A DNA stretch of 64,000 bases, from the NCBI GenBank assembly GCA_031772625.1, contig CM062820.1, positions 311,123,340 through 311,187,339 on the forward strand. The letters run 5' to 3'. The translations under genes and the position numbers were made by a program. The stretch is from Pinus tabuliformis (Eukaryota > Streptophyta > Pinopsida > Pinales > Pinaceae). Positions 33,300 through 44,248 of this stretch are shown here, piece after piece (the first letter of the stretch is position 1; the number at the start of each line of letters is the position of its first letter). Below the pieces are notes generated by a model, which saw only the letters and a list, made by a program, of their open reading frames with translations, had not been told where the DNA came from and searched no databases.

Positions 33300-33790
33300 C
33301 GGTCGCGGACCCTGTGAGTCTTTGCTTTTGCGTGCAGCTCCAACATCGCGCAGCTCCCAGGCAAAATAGTTTCTAGTCCCGCACCTCCTTTGAACTTCCT
33401 GGAGCGCTTCATACTTCAGCCTCGGAGGTGCTTGCACTGACAGGTTCTTTCACATGGTCCTATAAGCCCATAGAACTATTGGTACATGTAGGTCCCAGTC
33501 AGTCCGCTTCGCATTGTGGACCTTGTTAGTGCTTCACATACTTTGTTAAAGGCTTCTGCGTGGATATCCTTCTACGCACTTGGTCTTTGCATACTCTGTG
33601 GTTCCAACTGGAGGGGTCATTCATGCCATTTCCTTGCTCGCACCTGCTTACTGACTGTGTCTCCTAACATGAAGACTTTGTGCCTCTACATAGGTTTCAC
33701 ACCATATGCCTGTATCCATCTAGATAGGTGGGCACGTAGACCGTTTCATCTGGAAATATTATCTGTTAGTCACATCTGACGCTTCTCAAA
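33300..33790 (-). pseudogene. X integrase remnant
   Basis: A minus-strand frame near 33440-33520 reads KRTDWDLHVPIVLWAYRTM, the well-known stretch late in Ty3 integrases (DW...VLWAYRT). Neither the catalytic core nor RT is seen between it and the gag-like domain at 33790-34110, so a deletion of most of pol is likely. Sequence at 32850-33300 is decayed and without a clear frame. Confidence 0.6.
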
Positions 33791-34140
33791 CCGCATGCGC
33801 ATCATTCTTCTGCAGTCGCTCCAGTCCTCAAAATTTCTTTGGTGTGTACCCCACCACCTCACGGGCATAGTGCGTAGTACCTATTTCAAATCTTCCAAAC
33901 ATTGTTCTTCCAGCACTTCTCTTTCAATCCTGCTCAAGAAGTCATCCACCTCACTTAAACCATCATACTTAGGTAGCTCCCTTACCTACGTTGATATGCA
34001 GCACAATGATCTCATCATCATGTTACAATTCAGTGTGGTTACCTCGTGTAACCAGTTCTACCATCATTCTATTTCCTTGTTTGAGTCTGATGTGAAGGAG
34101 CTTTCATGCTACCTTGAGATTCGTCCATCCGCGGTCAGAT
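33790..34140 (-). pseudogene. X gag-like domain after protease
   Basis: The frame reads ELPKYDGLSEVDDFLSRIE, VLRTMPVRWWGTHQRNFEDW and SDCRRMMRMRFEKR, which is the shape of a retroelement capsid domain (D-x-FL, WW, a Trp-rich helix and RMRF). A decayed but continuous frame links it to the protease upstream, so ZnF-PR-gag-like appears to be one polyprotein. The usual order is gag-ZnF-PR. I recall related plant polyproteins with this order, but cannot verify that here. Confidence 0.6.
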
Positions 34141-34144
34141 TCAC

Positions 34145-34640
34145 CTAGTATTTCTCTCGCACAGTTATCTTGTAGATGCAGTCTAAGTCATCATCACTAT
34201 CATAGTCGCGCACCGGCTCCGTGTAGTGCGATCCTTCTGCAGGGTCCAAAGGTACAACCACACACAGAGACTGTTTTTCAAAAATCATCTTGCGCTTCAT
34301 CAGATTTATCACCCCATTCACGTAAGTGGCCCAATCTATTCCCAATAGCGCGGAGTAGTGATTGTTGTCATCAACAATCTCTATCACTTCAAATTCTGCT
34401 AGCGCGCTTTCTCCTTCGATATCTACTGTGATTCCCTACAATCTCTCCATAGGTAGGATCTTTTGCTGGTTCCCCATTCGCAGTTGGGTAGGAGACCATT
34501 GTAGTGTAGGCTTTCCCATGCGCTCCCATGTCTACCTTGGCGGGATGTTCACATCCAATCCTAGATCTAGAATCACTTGGTTGATCTCATATTCCCCAAT
34601 CTACGTAGTCAATCTCATCTCCCTTCCCATTCACGTTGTA
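34145..34640 (-). pseudogene. X aspartic protease
   Basis: The frame shows VILDLGLDVNIPPR in the active-site position (usually D-[TS]-G or DLGSD-like in this family), then TWERMGKPTLQWSPTQLRM, and VIEIVDDNNHYSALLGIDWA with VINLMKRKMIFE in the C-terminal lobe, ending VPLDPAEGSHYTEPVRDYDS. The ALLGIDWA and LKKRKM-type text is typical of Ty3 proteases. Stops occur near 34556 and 34440. Confidence 0.75.
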
Positions 34641-35563
34641 TGCTCTCCGATCTTTCGGACTACGTGTGGTTCTCGTTGCACGGTCCCAATGCATCTATTT
34701 ATGAGTTCTTGCAGCACCTTTACAACCTTGCTATCGTGCAATAGCTTCATGCATGTTTTTATGAATGTGGTGAGCATCGATGGGTCCATCTCTAGCTCCA
34801 GTCTGTCCTTACTTCCTGAAGTGGAGGGATCGACGAAGCTCTTCTTGGTTTCCATGAATATTTCCTTAGCGCGCTCCAAATCAAACTCTGGTTCCTTCAT
34901 TGGAGCCTTGCAAACCTGTGTACTTTCTTCAGGATGCTTGCCTTTGTCATCTCCTGTTGTAATTCCACTCTGGAGCACAATATTTACATTAGGGTCTTCC
35001 TCGCATGGTGTAGACCTCATCATTTGTAGGTTCTGAGTCGGGGGATGTTAGAGTGCTCCTTTATTGTGCAACCTTGCTATCAGTGTGAGAAAATCCTCTG
35101 TCTCATGATCAAACAGTGTACAATACAAACATGATGGCCATGTTGGATTTCTACAATCGCGGGCATAACGTCCTGGCCCTTTGCAATTGTAACATATTAG
35201 TTGTCCGTGACCTCTTCCTGGTCCTCCTCCACCTCGGCCTCACCCGCGCCCCTGAATTTCGATTCCCGCCTTCTCTGTGTTCTATTCAAGGGGCCATGGA
35301 CTAAACTCTTTAGGTAGGGGTCTGATCCATCATCAACTCATAACTTCTATAGATGTTCTCATCATGTCCCACTGATCTACAGAAATTGCAAAACAACTAT
35401 TGTGAATTCTGTGTGTACTTCTTAATAAATTGCAGTTATCTGTAGCGTGATTTCCTCCTATCTGACAAATCACACACCATAATGCAGGTGCCGCGCTCGG
35501 TCCTTTTTGTGAATCCGGTCTCAATGGAATTGGTCCTCCTCCCACTAGGTAATTTGTGAACAC
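34641..35563 (-). pseudogene. X zinc-knuckle region of the polyprotein
   Basis: Two CCHC-type motifs are seen on the minus strand: CVICQIGGNHATDNC near 35440-35480, and CYNCKGPGRYARDC near 35150-35190, where the His is Tyr and an Arg/Gly-rich stretch precedes it. A third, decayed motif is CLYCTLFDHETEDF. Then comes an acidic, helical linker (34631-35023; DLERAKEIFMETKKSFVDPS, MLTTFIKTCMKLLHD) leading into protease. It would bind nucleic acid. The upstream part is cut off by G2 at 35568. Confidence 0.7.
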
Positions 35564-35567
35564 TGGG
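35563..35567 (+). repeat. Presumed G2 target duplication CTGGG
   Basis: The five bases next to the G2 3' LTR. The partner is beyond the window, so this cannot be confirmed. Confidence 0.3.
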
Positions 35568-37032
35568 TGTTATCACCTAGATTGAACCTCAGGCTGAAGG
35601 AAAGCAATGCCAGGGTAACCACAAACCATGCTTAGCCAAGTAGCTAGCCCTACTAGGCTAGGAGAGGTTTCTCTCCATAAGGATCTCAACTGATATGACT
35701 GGATCAAGAAAATGATATTAGGCTAGGTATAGTAGCACAAGGTTTGATTTTTATTTTGAAGGGTTTTGCTGGATCAGGAGGAGCCAAATAGTTAGGGAAA
35801 GGAAATTAGGTCAAAATTGCAAGGTATTCGATGGAGCAAGGTAGGCACAAGGCTCAGCACTCTAGGGATTTTATGGGTGAGGTGATTCAAATCCAGGTGA
35901 GAAGCTAGAAAGAGCATGTGAGCAACATGGATCCTTCCTAAACTGAAGAAAACATAGACAGTGGATATTTTCCCAAAACAGAGCATAAATATTATGGGTT
36001 CTGCCTATCAACTTGAAAACATCCACTTAGAAGCAATGAAATGATTAATGAATTACAAATTTTTTATTTTTTTTAACCTATGATCACAAGAGAGAAAAAT
36101 GAATTGAACATCATACCACATGGATCCCAAAGAAATAGCTGCAATTTTTCATTAATCTCCTGCTAAACTAATACAAAATGATGTCTACTTAAAGCATAAG
36201 CATCCAGCTGAGTCCAACCTGTAAAATGATTGAGAAAATACATAATATAGGCCAACAAACAACTCATCCTAGGCATCAGGGGTCGAATCCATGAGTGGAG
36301 GAGCAGTTGCAAGAAAGGCTGAATTGATAATTGGAGTATAGGGTGGTCAAAGTGACTCATCCCTCACTCTAGCAAACAGATTCATTACATGCCACATAGG
36401 CCATCTAACTGATGTATCTACCCTAGGTAAAAGTAAAAAATTGATAATTAAATCCTCTAGATCAATTACATAGGTAAAACTTGACTTTCCCATAGATAAA
36501 AGTCAACCTGGAATGAAATAGTAAAAATTGTGGAAATTTGTCAAACGCGCAACAACCTTGGTCAAATGCGCAGTGTCCTCTTCAAGCTGACTTTTTACCG
36601 CCTTCCCGATGTCCAAATCTAGCCTAGGATAGCTCATTGGAAATATTATCTTGTCTAGTTTCCAAATTTTCCTTTGGTTTTTAAAATGGGCTTCATTTAC
36701 CCCTCCAAAATTGCAATCTCCCAAGACTTCTCAAACGCACAGCGACCAGGCCAAAAAAGAGGCAGAAAGGAGATTTTTTGGTAGTTTTTGACCCTTTTGG
36801 CTAGCCAGTTTTGCTCCAAATTCTTAGAAAAATTACACGGTGCATGTCCTCATAATTCTGAATCGAAAAATGTTGACCATTTTCTCATTGGATTCCCCAA
36901 AGGAAAGCGCAACGTCCTAGGTGCTGCGCGTTTGACCATGCTAATTGTGCCAAAATATCTTCAAAAAACACAACAAAACACAACTTGCTAAAATTGTTCC
37001 AAAATGGCCAAAATTGGTGGTGTGATAGATGG

Positions 37033-38778
37033 CTATATGTTTGAGGCATGGAGTGATGCCTTAGCAAGGATATCTAACCTCTTTTTCTCCTCTTGCTTGG
37101 TCAAAGCCTCAATTTTTGCATGAGCTCTTTTGAGCTTGGCTCTTGCAATTTTGTCTCTCATAGAATAGTGCTTCGCTAGCCTTCTTTGAATATTATTGTC
37201 CTTCTTAGCCATGCCTAAGAGGTTCTCTAGATGATCATTTACCTTCTCAACCCAATATTCTTGGTTTTCATTTACCATCTTGGAAAATTTCTCATTCAAG
37301 GTGAGCTGATTGGCCATTTCTTCCTCCCTTTTCCTTTCCTACTCCAAGGCTCTTTTTAGGCCTCTAGTCCTTGGCCTTCTTCTTGGAACTTGTTCATCAA
37401 GTGGCTCACCATACTACCCATATGCCTCATCAAGTAAGGCCTTTTCCTTTTCAGCCTCTCTCTTTTCCTTTCTGAGTTGAATCTCCATGAGCTCATTTTT
37501 TACCTCAAACTACCTATTTTCCCGCTCAGAGTAAGAAATGATCCATTTGGCCCTTCGCAAGTTGACCTCGAGCTCTCCTATGAGTGAATTATTCTCCTTG
37601 ATGACAATATTTTTTCTTTTACTCCCATCATGTTCATCTGACTCAACTAGCTAAAAATCATGCTCTATGTCACGGAGGTCTTCTTCGTGCTGCTGGACCT
37701 TTGCCTCTACCACTTTTTCCTTACCCTTCTGTACCTTCTTTGTCAATGAATAAGGAAATTCCCCTCCAAAAATTAGTGGGGAAAACACTTTCCTATGCCC
37801 TCTCTGATAGGTATGTGCCAAGGTAGCTAAAACAACCCTTTTGGGCTTGCTTCCCTCACCATGCTCAATATGCTCCTACTCAGTTCCTTTATCTCTGCTA
37901 GGTGAATGAATAGGCTGATGAAATGGTGATGATGGAGGTGATGGTGTGGCTGACTCATGAGATGAAGATGAATGGTGTATAGGCTGAGGTGGAGGAATGG
38001 AGGTGGGTGGACGAGAGGATGAAGGGGCCTCTTGGCCATGTTGAATAGGTGGGACTGTGATAACCTCATTGGATATGAAAGTGTTCCATGCAATGTTAAG
38101 CTGATTAAGGCAGTGTAGGACTATAATTTTGATGAGAGAATGATGAAATATGCTCTGCATTTGATTATCATTATCTTTCCTTTAGGCAGTGTATGACATC
38201 TTTTCGATATCTCGATAAATATAGTAGGGCAGATTGAGCATTCCGACTCTAATAAAATGCATGAGTAACCAAATATGATAGCAATAGAGCCTAGAAAACT
38301 TGCCCTCACATGTAAAGTACTCCATGATGATTTTCATCATAGGAACCTATCTATCTAGGAGGTGAGAGAAGAGATAAATCCTCCTTCTTTCATTCTTATG
38401 GTTGGGTTTAAGGTATGGCTCATAATAGAAATAATCCAAATCTACCTATTTAAACCACTTTTCCCCAACATCTAGGATCTTAGTAGCAGCTGATATGATA
38501 GCAGAACATATGGTAAAGGTGACCCCTGCCAAGGTTACTTGATTGTCATGGAGTTTGATAATGAACTATCTGGTTAATTTAGAACGATGTTGTGTCCTTT
38601 CCACCTTCTCACAAAACTCAAAACAACCCATATGTTTAAAGCTTGTGACAGTGATGGGAGATGCCATGAGCTCTCTAGTATTGGTTGGTTCATATCTAAT
38701 GATTTTCCCTCCTTTTTTATATTTCCTCCTCTGTTGTTTTTCTTCATCACTCTGACTTGTGTGTTCTTCTTCTACCAT
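37033..38778 (-). pseudogene. LTR-encoded protein of G2, copy in 3' LTR
   Basis: A single minus-strand frame with few stops runs from MVEEEHTSQSDEEKQQRRK at 38778 to HASNI and stop at 37033, about 580 codons. Parts are: a charged N-terminus; a globular region (VTLAGVTFTICSAII, ILDVGEKWFK, YYEPYLKPNHKNERRR, FTCEGKFSRLYCYHIWLLMHF, LNLPYYIYRDIEKMS); a Pro/Ser/His-rich linker (SRPPTSIPPPQPIHHSSSS); and a Lys/Glu-rich helical C-terminus (LNEKFSKMVNENQEYWVEK, ARAKLKRAHAKIEALTKQ). The globular region vaguely recalls the putative plant transposon protein domain (Transposase_32 type), a weak guess. The sense orientation equals that of G2. Confidence 0.68.
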
Positions 38779-39149
38779 GATTCGTTGCCTTTAAAACCCT
38801 AGGGGAATGATAGAATGGACTATGGGTATTGGAAATGTGGAATGATGTGAGGAGAGATGATGAAGAGGAGATGGGTATATGTGGAATGAGGGAGATGATA
38901 GGGAATGGTCATTAAGTGAGGGAGGAATAGTGATGAAAACTAAGAAATGTGCTTGTGAGATGATGGGAATGAATGGCTAGGGTTAGATCTTAGGAAAAAC
39001 AACAAACAATTTAAATCCTATGTAGGCAAACAAAGGAGGGTAGGAGTGAGTAATTCTTCCACCAACCTGATTTGTTGGAGTGAATGATGATTAACCTAGA
39101 AACTTGGTGGTGAGGGAGGGTTTCTTAGAACGTTTGGCTCCTTCCAAGT

Positions 39150-39330
39150 GAATGCAAATGACCCAGGGCAAAGGCGCAGCAACTTGGTCGAACGCGCAAC
39201 GACCTTTGCAGGAGCGCAGCACAGTTACAAATTACATTGTAAAGTTTGACAAATGTGGAGCGACCTCTATAGGAGTGTAGAGACTAGGCTAAATGCATAG
39301 TGACCTTACTAAATGCGTCCTCTTGCTCTG
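39150..39330. repeat. GCGCAACGACC-type word cluster, right of the LTR gene
   Basis: Words such as GGCGCAGCAACTTGGTCG, ACGCGCAACGACC, GGAGCGCAGC, and decayed TGGAGCGACC and ATGCATAGTGACC are spaced 20-40 bases apart. A second cluster lies left of the gene at 36540-36940. Matching clusters are at 61070-61220 and 58445-58840. Confidence 0.65.
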
Positions 39331-39430
39331 TTTTACGTAATTTCACCTAAAAATTGCCAATTTTCTTTTGCTAAGGATTTATGAGAGTGGTAGAGTGCAA
39401 ATGAGGCTTTCATGAGTGCGTTGAGAGGCT

Positions 39431-39438
39431 TTATACTT
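39431..39438 (-). promoter_or_regulatory. Candidate TATA box in G2 3' LTR
   Basis: The minus strand reads TATAAAGCC about 670 bases after the LTR start, upstream of the coding remnant. The other LTR has the same at about 61331-61338. If real, the ORF lies downstream of it, in the transcript leader. Confidence 0.4.
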
Positions 39439-40427
39439 GAATTGACTTTAATTTATGAGTTTGCATACCCACTTTCTAAAGTTCTTTTTCATTTTCAAAT
39501 TCTCACTTTAATGCCTTTTTTACTTTCTGACCTTTTTTGTCTCTTGACAGGTGGATGATGCTTTGGCAATCCTGATTTTTTCAATGGTTTCATTTTCTTG
39601 CAGCAAGGAGAAATGCTTGGGCAGCTGGGAACACTTATTACATGAAATGACTTGAATTACATAAAAAAATATAAATCAACTAAAATACTCTGTTTTCATC
39701 TCAAAAACATGTTTTTGAGATGAAAATTACATTAGTGAAATAAGATCTTTGTACAATAACCATGACTTACTAGCAATCACTCTTTGTTTATTGGTCATCC
39801 TCATACCTTTGCTGCCCTTTATTTACACTTGAAACTATGCTTTTGACCTTGAAAATGAACCCTAAGACCTAATGGAAACATAATTGTTTCGACTCTAAAA
39901 ATAACATAACTGAAACCATAACTCAATACAACATGGAGATGGGTCAGAAAATGTACCTCATGAGGGAAAATTTGATTTTCTAAGAAGACCATTTTGACAT
40001 GAACTAGTGGAATGATTAAAAAGAAAATCAGTATGAGACACCTAAAATGAAAATGCAAAGAGCAGATTTGATCCCTGATGGAAGTATGCAAATACTGACA
40101 CTAACATTGGCCTTATTGGGGATGGCAACTCCTTGGAGGTGTCAAGAACACTGTAGACCAAGTGCCTAGTTGATTGGGCCAATATGGTCAAACAAATGAA
40201 AGACTGAAATTTTTTTGATTTTTTTTGAAAAATGACTCGATACAAACTGAAAACTGACTCACAACCGACTCTAGACTGACTCAAAAACCAACTAAACACC
40301 ACACAAAGAATTTAAGTTTTATATCCTTCACTTTAGGCCCCAAGCTCAAATGACATTGTACTTCAAAACTTGCAAGGAAAGCAAACTGGTATATACAATG
40401 ACAATGAAACAACTTCAGCAAGCTGCA

Positions 40428-41629
40428 TCAGAAATAGTAGTGTTTAAGGAGCCTACCATTCATTGGCCCTCCTGAGAATGCTTGACCATTCATTTCCTTT
40501 AATAAAAATGCATTCCATCCTTGATAGGATGAGATTTTATAAGGTCCTTTCCACAAATTGTTAAACTTACCATGTTTTCCCTTTTCTTCCTTTTGTGCAT
40601 CCCATTGCAGCACTACATCTTCTAGATGAAACTTTTCTACCTTGGTTTTGGGGTCATAAATTTTCTTTATCTTCTCTTGCAGTCGGAAAGTGTTTTGAGA
40701 AACCTCTTCCCTTGTTTTTTGAAGGTGAATCACTTGATTCATCCTTCATTGAATATCATATTCTTCACTGCCAGCTTCTTGCAATAATCTCATGACCGAG
40801 ACTACAAGGGATGTGGGAAACACTGTATCATTACCATAAACCAATTCAAAAGGAGACATACCTATTGATTTCTTGCTACTCACTCTATCAACCCACAAAG
40901 AATTGACAAGCTTTTGATGCCAATTCTTTTGTTTGCCTCCAACATCTTCTTAATAATGTTTACCAAGGATTTATTTGAAGACTTAGCTAGTCCATTTCCC
41001 TATGGATAGTAGGTCATGGATTGACCCAATGTGATGTTATATTTGTTGCAAAACTTAGCCATTCTCTTTGACTTAAATGTTGTTGCATTATCTGTAATAA
41101 GATTGTGAGGGCAACCAAAACGAGACAAGATATTGGACTCTAAAAACTGAATAATTACCGTGTCCGTAGCTTTCCTTATTGGAATGGCTTCGATCCATTT
41201 GGTGAAGTAATCGGCAGCTGTCAAAATCCATATACGATGTGCTGATGATGTAGGATGAATTTCTCCTATGAAATCAAGCCCCTGCTGTTGGAATGATGCA
41301 TTAACCACAATTGGTTTCAAAGGAAGAGGAAGCAGCTTCCTTTTTCCTTGTGAAAGTCGACATTCGTGGCAGCTCATCACTATTTTGTACGTATCTAAAA
41401 ACAAAGATGGCCAATAATACCCTGCTCTCAAGATTTTGTTAGCTGTTGTTTTCCAAAACAAGTGACCCCCACAATCTCCTCTATGAAAATCATTCATTAC
41501 CTGTTGAGATTCATTTTCCACCAAACAATTAAGAAGAACCCCTCTCGGATCTTTCAAATAGAGAGCACTATATAAAATGCAGAATTTTGTAGACTTCAGC
41601 TTTAGTGATCTACCTTTACTTTTCAACAT
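40428..41629 (-). pseudogene. G2 integrase
   Basis: The zinc module FHRGDCGGHLFWKTT...CHECRL is intact. The core keeps D in LTAADYFTKWIEAIP and D in LITDNATTFKSK. In the next block, after a stop at about 41000, the text is GNGLAKSSNKSL, so the catalytic Glu is Lys, the same change as in G1. The C-terminal part (40428-40742) has FHLEDVVLQWDAQKEEKGKHGKF, LWKGPYKISSYQG and FSGGPMNGRLLKHYYF. A frame change lies near 40930. It is likely inactive. Confidence 0.85.
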
Positions 41630-41639
41630 TCCAGGAGGA

Positions 41640-42470
41640 GGAAAAATATACTAAAGAACATATACTATATCAGAATACCAAGGTGAGTTGAGAAACATCT
41701 CTGATACCTGAATGAGTGTGCCATCATCTTCATCATCTGACATTGTTGCAATAAGATTTATGTCCAGAGCATGAAGATTCGACTCAGCCATGAATTTTGC
41801 CAAGCTTTGACCTTTGATCAATTTCGTGGACTTAATCTCAAGATCATACTCTAACATCGATGCTATCCACTTACCTCTTCTTCCTTCGGATATGTTTGCA
41901 TGAGGACGTCTTTGACAGCCACATTGGGAACATATGCTATAGTATGTGAATGCAGAATGTAAACTCGAAAATCCTTCAATGCCTTTATAAGAGACAAAGA
42001 TTATTTCTCAACGATGTTATAGTGTAGAGTATCATCTCTAATAGTCTGACTGAAAAATGCAATGGGCTGCTCCACTTGATTCTTCTTTTGCATCAACACC
42101 GCGGCCAAAGTGTGCTCAGATGCAAATGAAAATATAATAAAATCATGAGTATAATCGAGACTGATCAAAACAGGGGTTGTGGTTAAAGCAAGCTTTACCA
42201 AGTTGAAGGATTTCATGGCATCTTCTATCCATTTCATAGTGCTGTCCTTCTTCAACATATTAGTTAACTCATGCAAATGTTCAGCCAAATTTGGTATAAA
42301 TCTGCGTAAGAATTTCATCTTATCGTTGAAGGCTTGAATCTCCTTTTTGTTGCATGGAAAGTCTATTTGCTGAATTGCCTCCACCCTAGAAGGATCAATG
42401 TGAATACCATCTTTGGAAATTATATGACCGAGGAGCTTACCTTCCTCCATGGAGAAAAGACTCTTCTTTG
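41640..42470 (-). pseudogene. G2 resident RNase H and linker to integrase
   Basis: Frame 42001-42450 covers the end of RT (KLLGHIISKDGIHIDPSRVEA) and the RNase H start, FIIFSFASEHTLAAVLMQ, again without the first catalytic Asp, then EQPIAFFSQTIRDD. After a stop and frame change the linker 41651-41857 reads MLEYDLEIKSTKLIKGQSLAKF and ends VSEMFLNSPWYSDIVYVL, the exact spot where the solo LTR sits in G1. Confidence 0.8.
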
Positions 42471-42474
42471 GATT

Positions 42475-43092
42475 TTAATAAATTCTGAACTCCCTGCATT
42501 TTTGAAAAACAATCCTCAGGTGGTGTAAATGCTCATCATCAGAACCAGAAAATACTATCAAGTCATCTAAGTAAACCACTAAGAAAACATCCTTCTCGTT
42601 AGCGAAAGCTATATCCATGGCCCGCTGAAAAATGGCCCCGACATTCTTCAGCCCAAATGGCATCTTGGCATACTGAAAAGTCCCCCATGGTGTTGTGAAG
42701 GCAGTTTTGTCTTGGTCTTTTTCGTGCACCAAAATCTAATTGTAACCTGAGTGGCCATCTAGTAGTGACATCCGTGATGCTCCAACTACTCTTTGCAGAA
42801 TATGGTCCATCTTAGGAAGACGATAATTGTACTTCAAGGATACTTTATTTAGGTTCCGCAAATCAATGTACAACCTTATCTCTCTGGTCTTTTTTCGTAC
42901 CAGGACCAAATTTGAAACCCAATCAGATAATCTAATTGGAACAATGATATTAGCTTTAAACAATTTATTTACCTCTTTCTTGATGGATGGAAACAGCTTT
43001 GATTTGATCCTCCTCAACTTTTGTCTAAAGGGTTTACCCTTTGGCTTGATAGGAATGGTATGCTGAATGATGCTCTTGTCATATACTTTCAA
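42475..43092 (-). pseudogene. G2 reverse transcriptase
   Basis: RT blocks in order: SIIQHTIPIKPKGKPFRQ, NLVLVRKKTREIRLYIDLRN, LPKMDHILQRVVGASRMSLL, then a stop between GYN and VHEKDQDKTAFTTPWGTF, MPFGLKNVGAIFQRAMD and the catalytic YLDD in VVYLDDLIVFSGSDD. It is followed by FQKCREFRIY and a stop. The catalytic residues are intact, unlike G1. The frame is contiguous with the RNase H domain just upstream, separated by a single stop at about 43093-43095. Confidence 0.87.
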
Positions 43093-43095
43093 ATC

Positions 43096-43941
43096 TTAGT
43101 AATCCCACACAAAAACATCAGAAAATTTAGAAAGAAACTTAACATACTTAGCCTTTGATTCGGGAGATAATGTTTTTGATAGCTTAACAAGCTTGGGATG
43201 GTCCTCTATTCCAATGTTTACATCTTCAACTCCTTTGTCAGTAGGAACCAAGTTTGGTTTTCTTGCCACATCATCTTGATCAAGAAACTCCTCTAAAGGT
43301 ATAAGACCTCTAGGAATAACATTATCCTTCATCTGTAAAACACCCATCTGATTTACCTCAATTTCTTGTTCATCAGAATCATTAACATCACCAATGAAAG
43401 AATTCATAAACTTTCCTTCATTTTGCAAAAAGGAATTAATTTCATTGTCATCCCAGAAAACTTGCCAATATCTCAAATTATCAGGAATAGTAGGCCTATG
43501 TTTGACATGAATTTCAAATTTATTGCTAGAATTCATTGGAATTTTCAGATTGCTCGCTGCTATAGCAAATGAATCAGCAATGATGTTTTGACTTCTTGGC
43601 ACTGCTGTCAATGTATATTCTGGAAACATTTTCAAGATATCCAGGACTGTGTTCCTATAAGCTCTCATTTGCGGATGCTTCACTTGATATTCTCCTTTGA
43701 CTTGTTTAATCACTAGCTCTAAATCACCATAAATAGAAATCCTTTTTGCACCCAGTGTCTTCAAAATCTTTAGAACTGTAATCAATGCCTCATACTTCGC
43801 TTCATTGTTAGAGAAATCAAAAGCTAATTTATAAGAACACACTCTAACATTACTTGGAACTTTCTCTGGCTGAAAAAAAGGACTTCGAATCCAAATTCCA
43901 ATACCTACACCATCTTTACCCAAAGCACCATCAAAATCCAT
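43096..43941 (-). CDS. G2 RNase H placed upstream of RT (281 aa)
   Basis: This long intact frame holds an RNase H fold with all four acidic residues: D in MDFDGALGKDGVGIGIW, E in NNEAKYEALITVL, D in YGDLELVIKQVKGEY and D in PRSQNIIADSFA. After residue about 145 comes an acidic linker (VLQMKDNVIPRGLIPLEEFL, KLSKTLSPESKAKYVKFLSK, FSDVFVWDY) that runs into RT. The frame could extend upstream of the ATG, as it is part of the polyprotein. The position before RT is unusual, and it may supply the RNase H activity lost in the resident domain. Confidence 0.82.
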   Translation of the reverse strand: MDFDGALGKDGVGIGIWIRSPFFQPEKVPSNVRVCSYKLAFDFSNNEAKYEALITVLKILKTLGAKRISIYGDLELVIKQVKGEYQVKHPQMRAYRNTVLDILKMFPEYTLTAVPRSQNIIADSFAIAASNLKIPMNSSNKFEIHVKHRPTIPDNLRYWQVFWDDNEINSFLQNEGKFMNSFIGDVNDSDEQEIEVNQMGVLQMKDNVIPRGLIPLEEFLDQDDVARKPNLVPTDKGVEDVNIGIEDHPKLVKLSKTLSPESKAKYVKFLSKFSDVFVWDY

Positions 43942-44248
43942 GCTCCAAAGGCCATCTTCACCTTCTAAATGTTGGAATTCTACTTTTGTTTCAATCTTAA
44001 CTTTGCTGGTTGCTTCATTTTTCTATTCTTCATTGATTTTCTGCTCCTTTGGAGGCTGCTTAGAAAGAGTTTCCATTTTTTCCTTTTCTTGATCAAGAAC
44101 TGCTCTAAAATTTTCGAAAATTTCTGGTACATCATCTACTTCTACAAGCTAAATATCTACATCATTCAATCCACTATCAATGTACAAAACAAAAGACTTT
44201 AAATATGTATGTACAACATTTATTGGATGACTTATGTGCTTCTCTTTA

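Larger units (their letters stand above)
29043..35567 (-). mobile_element. Element X: GC-rich Ty3-type retrotransposon, 3' part
   Basis: Read on the minus strand it holds zinc knuckles, protease, a gag-like domain, an integrase remnant, a long extra ORF, a purine tract and a 3' LTR. It is clearly richer in G+C than the elements around it. RT and most of integrase are missing, probably deleted. The 5' part is cut off at 35568, where G2 inserted. The solo LTR in G1 belongs to the same LTR family. Confidence 0.82.
35568..40106 (-). repeat. G2 3' LTR (4539 bp)
   Basis: The left end is TGTTATCACC (ending GGTGATAACA on the minus strand). The right end is CTAACA at 40106, set by comparison with G1: the preceding blocks GCCATCCCC and GGCCAA and the LTR starts (TGTTAGTGTC against TATTAGGGTC) line up. 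It matches 57477-61515 up to 39616; the rest of the partner lies beyond K3. It holds a coding remnant and many GCGCAACGACC-type words. Confidence 0.85.

Noticed and set aside
30619-34431. Long plus-strand open frames, for example 34362-35036
   Set aside because: They mirror the minus-strand X coding sequence, which has protease, knuckle and integrase motifs; the plus frames have none.
35568-40106. The 4-kb direct repeats as a segmental duplication of a host gene
   Set aside because: They end in TG and CA, adjoin a primer site and a conserved pre-LTR block, and flank gag-pol of the same orientation, so they are LTRs.
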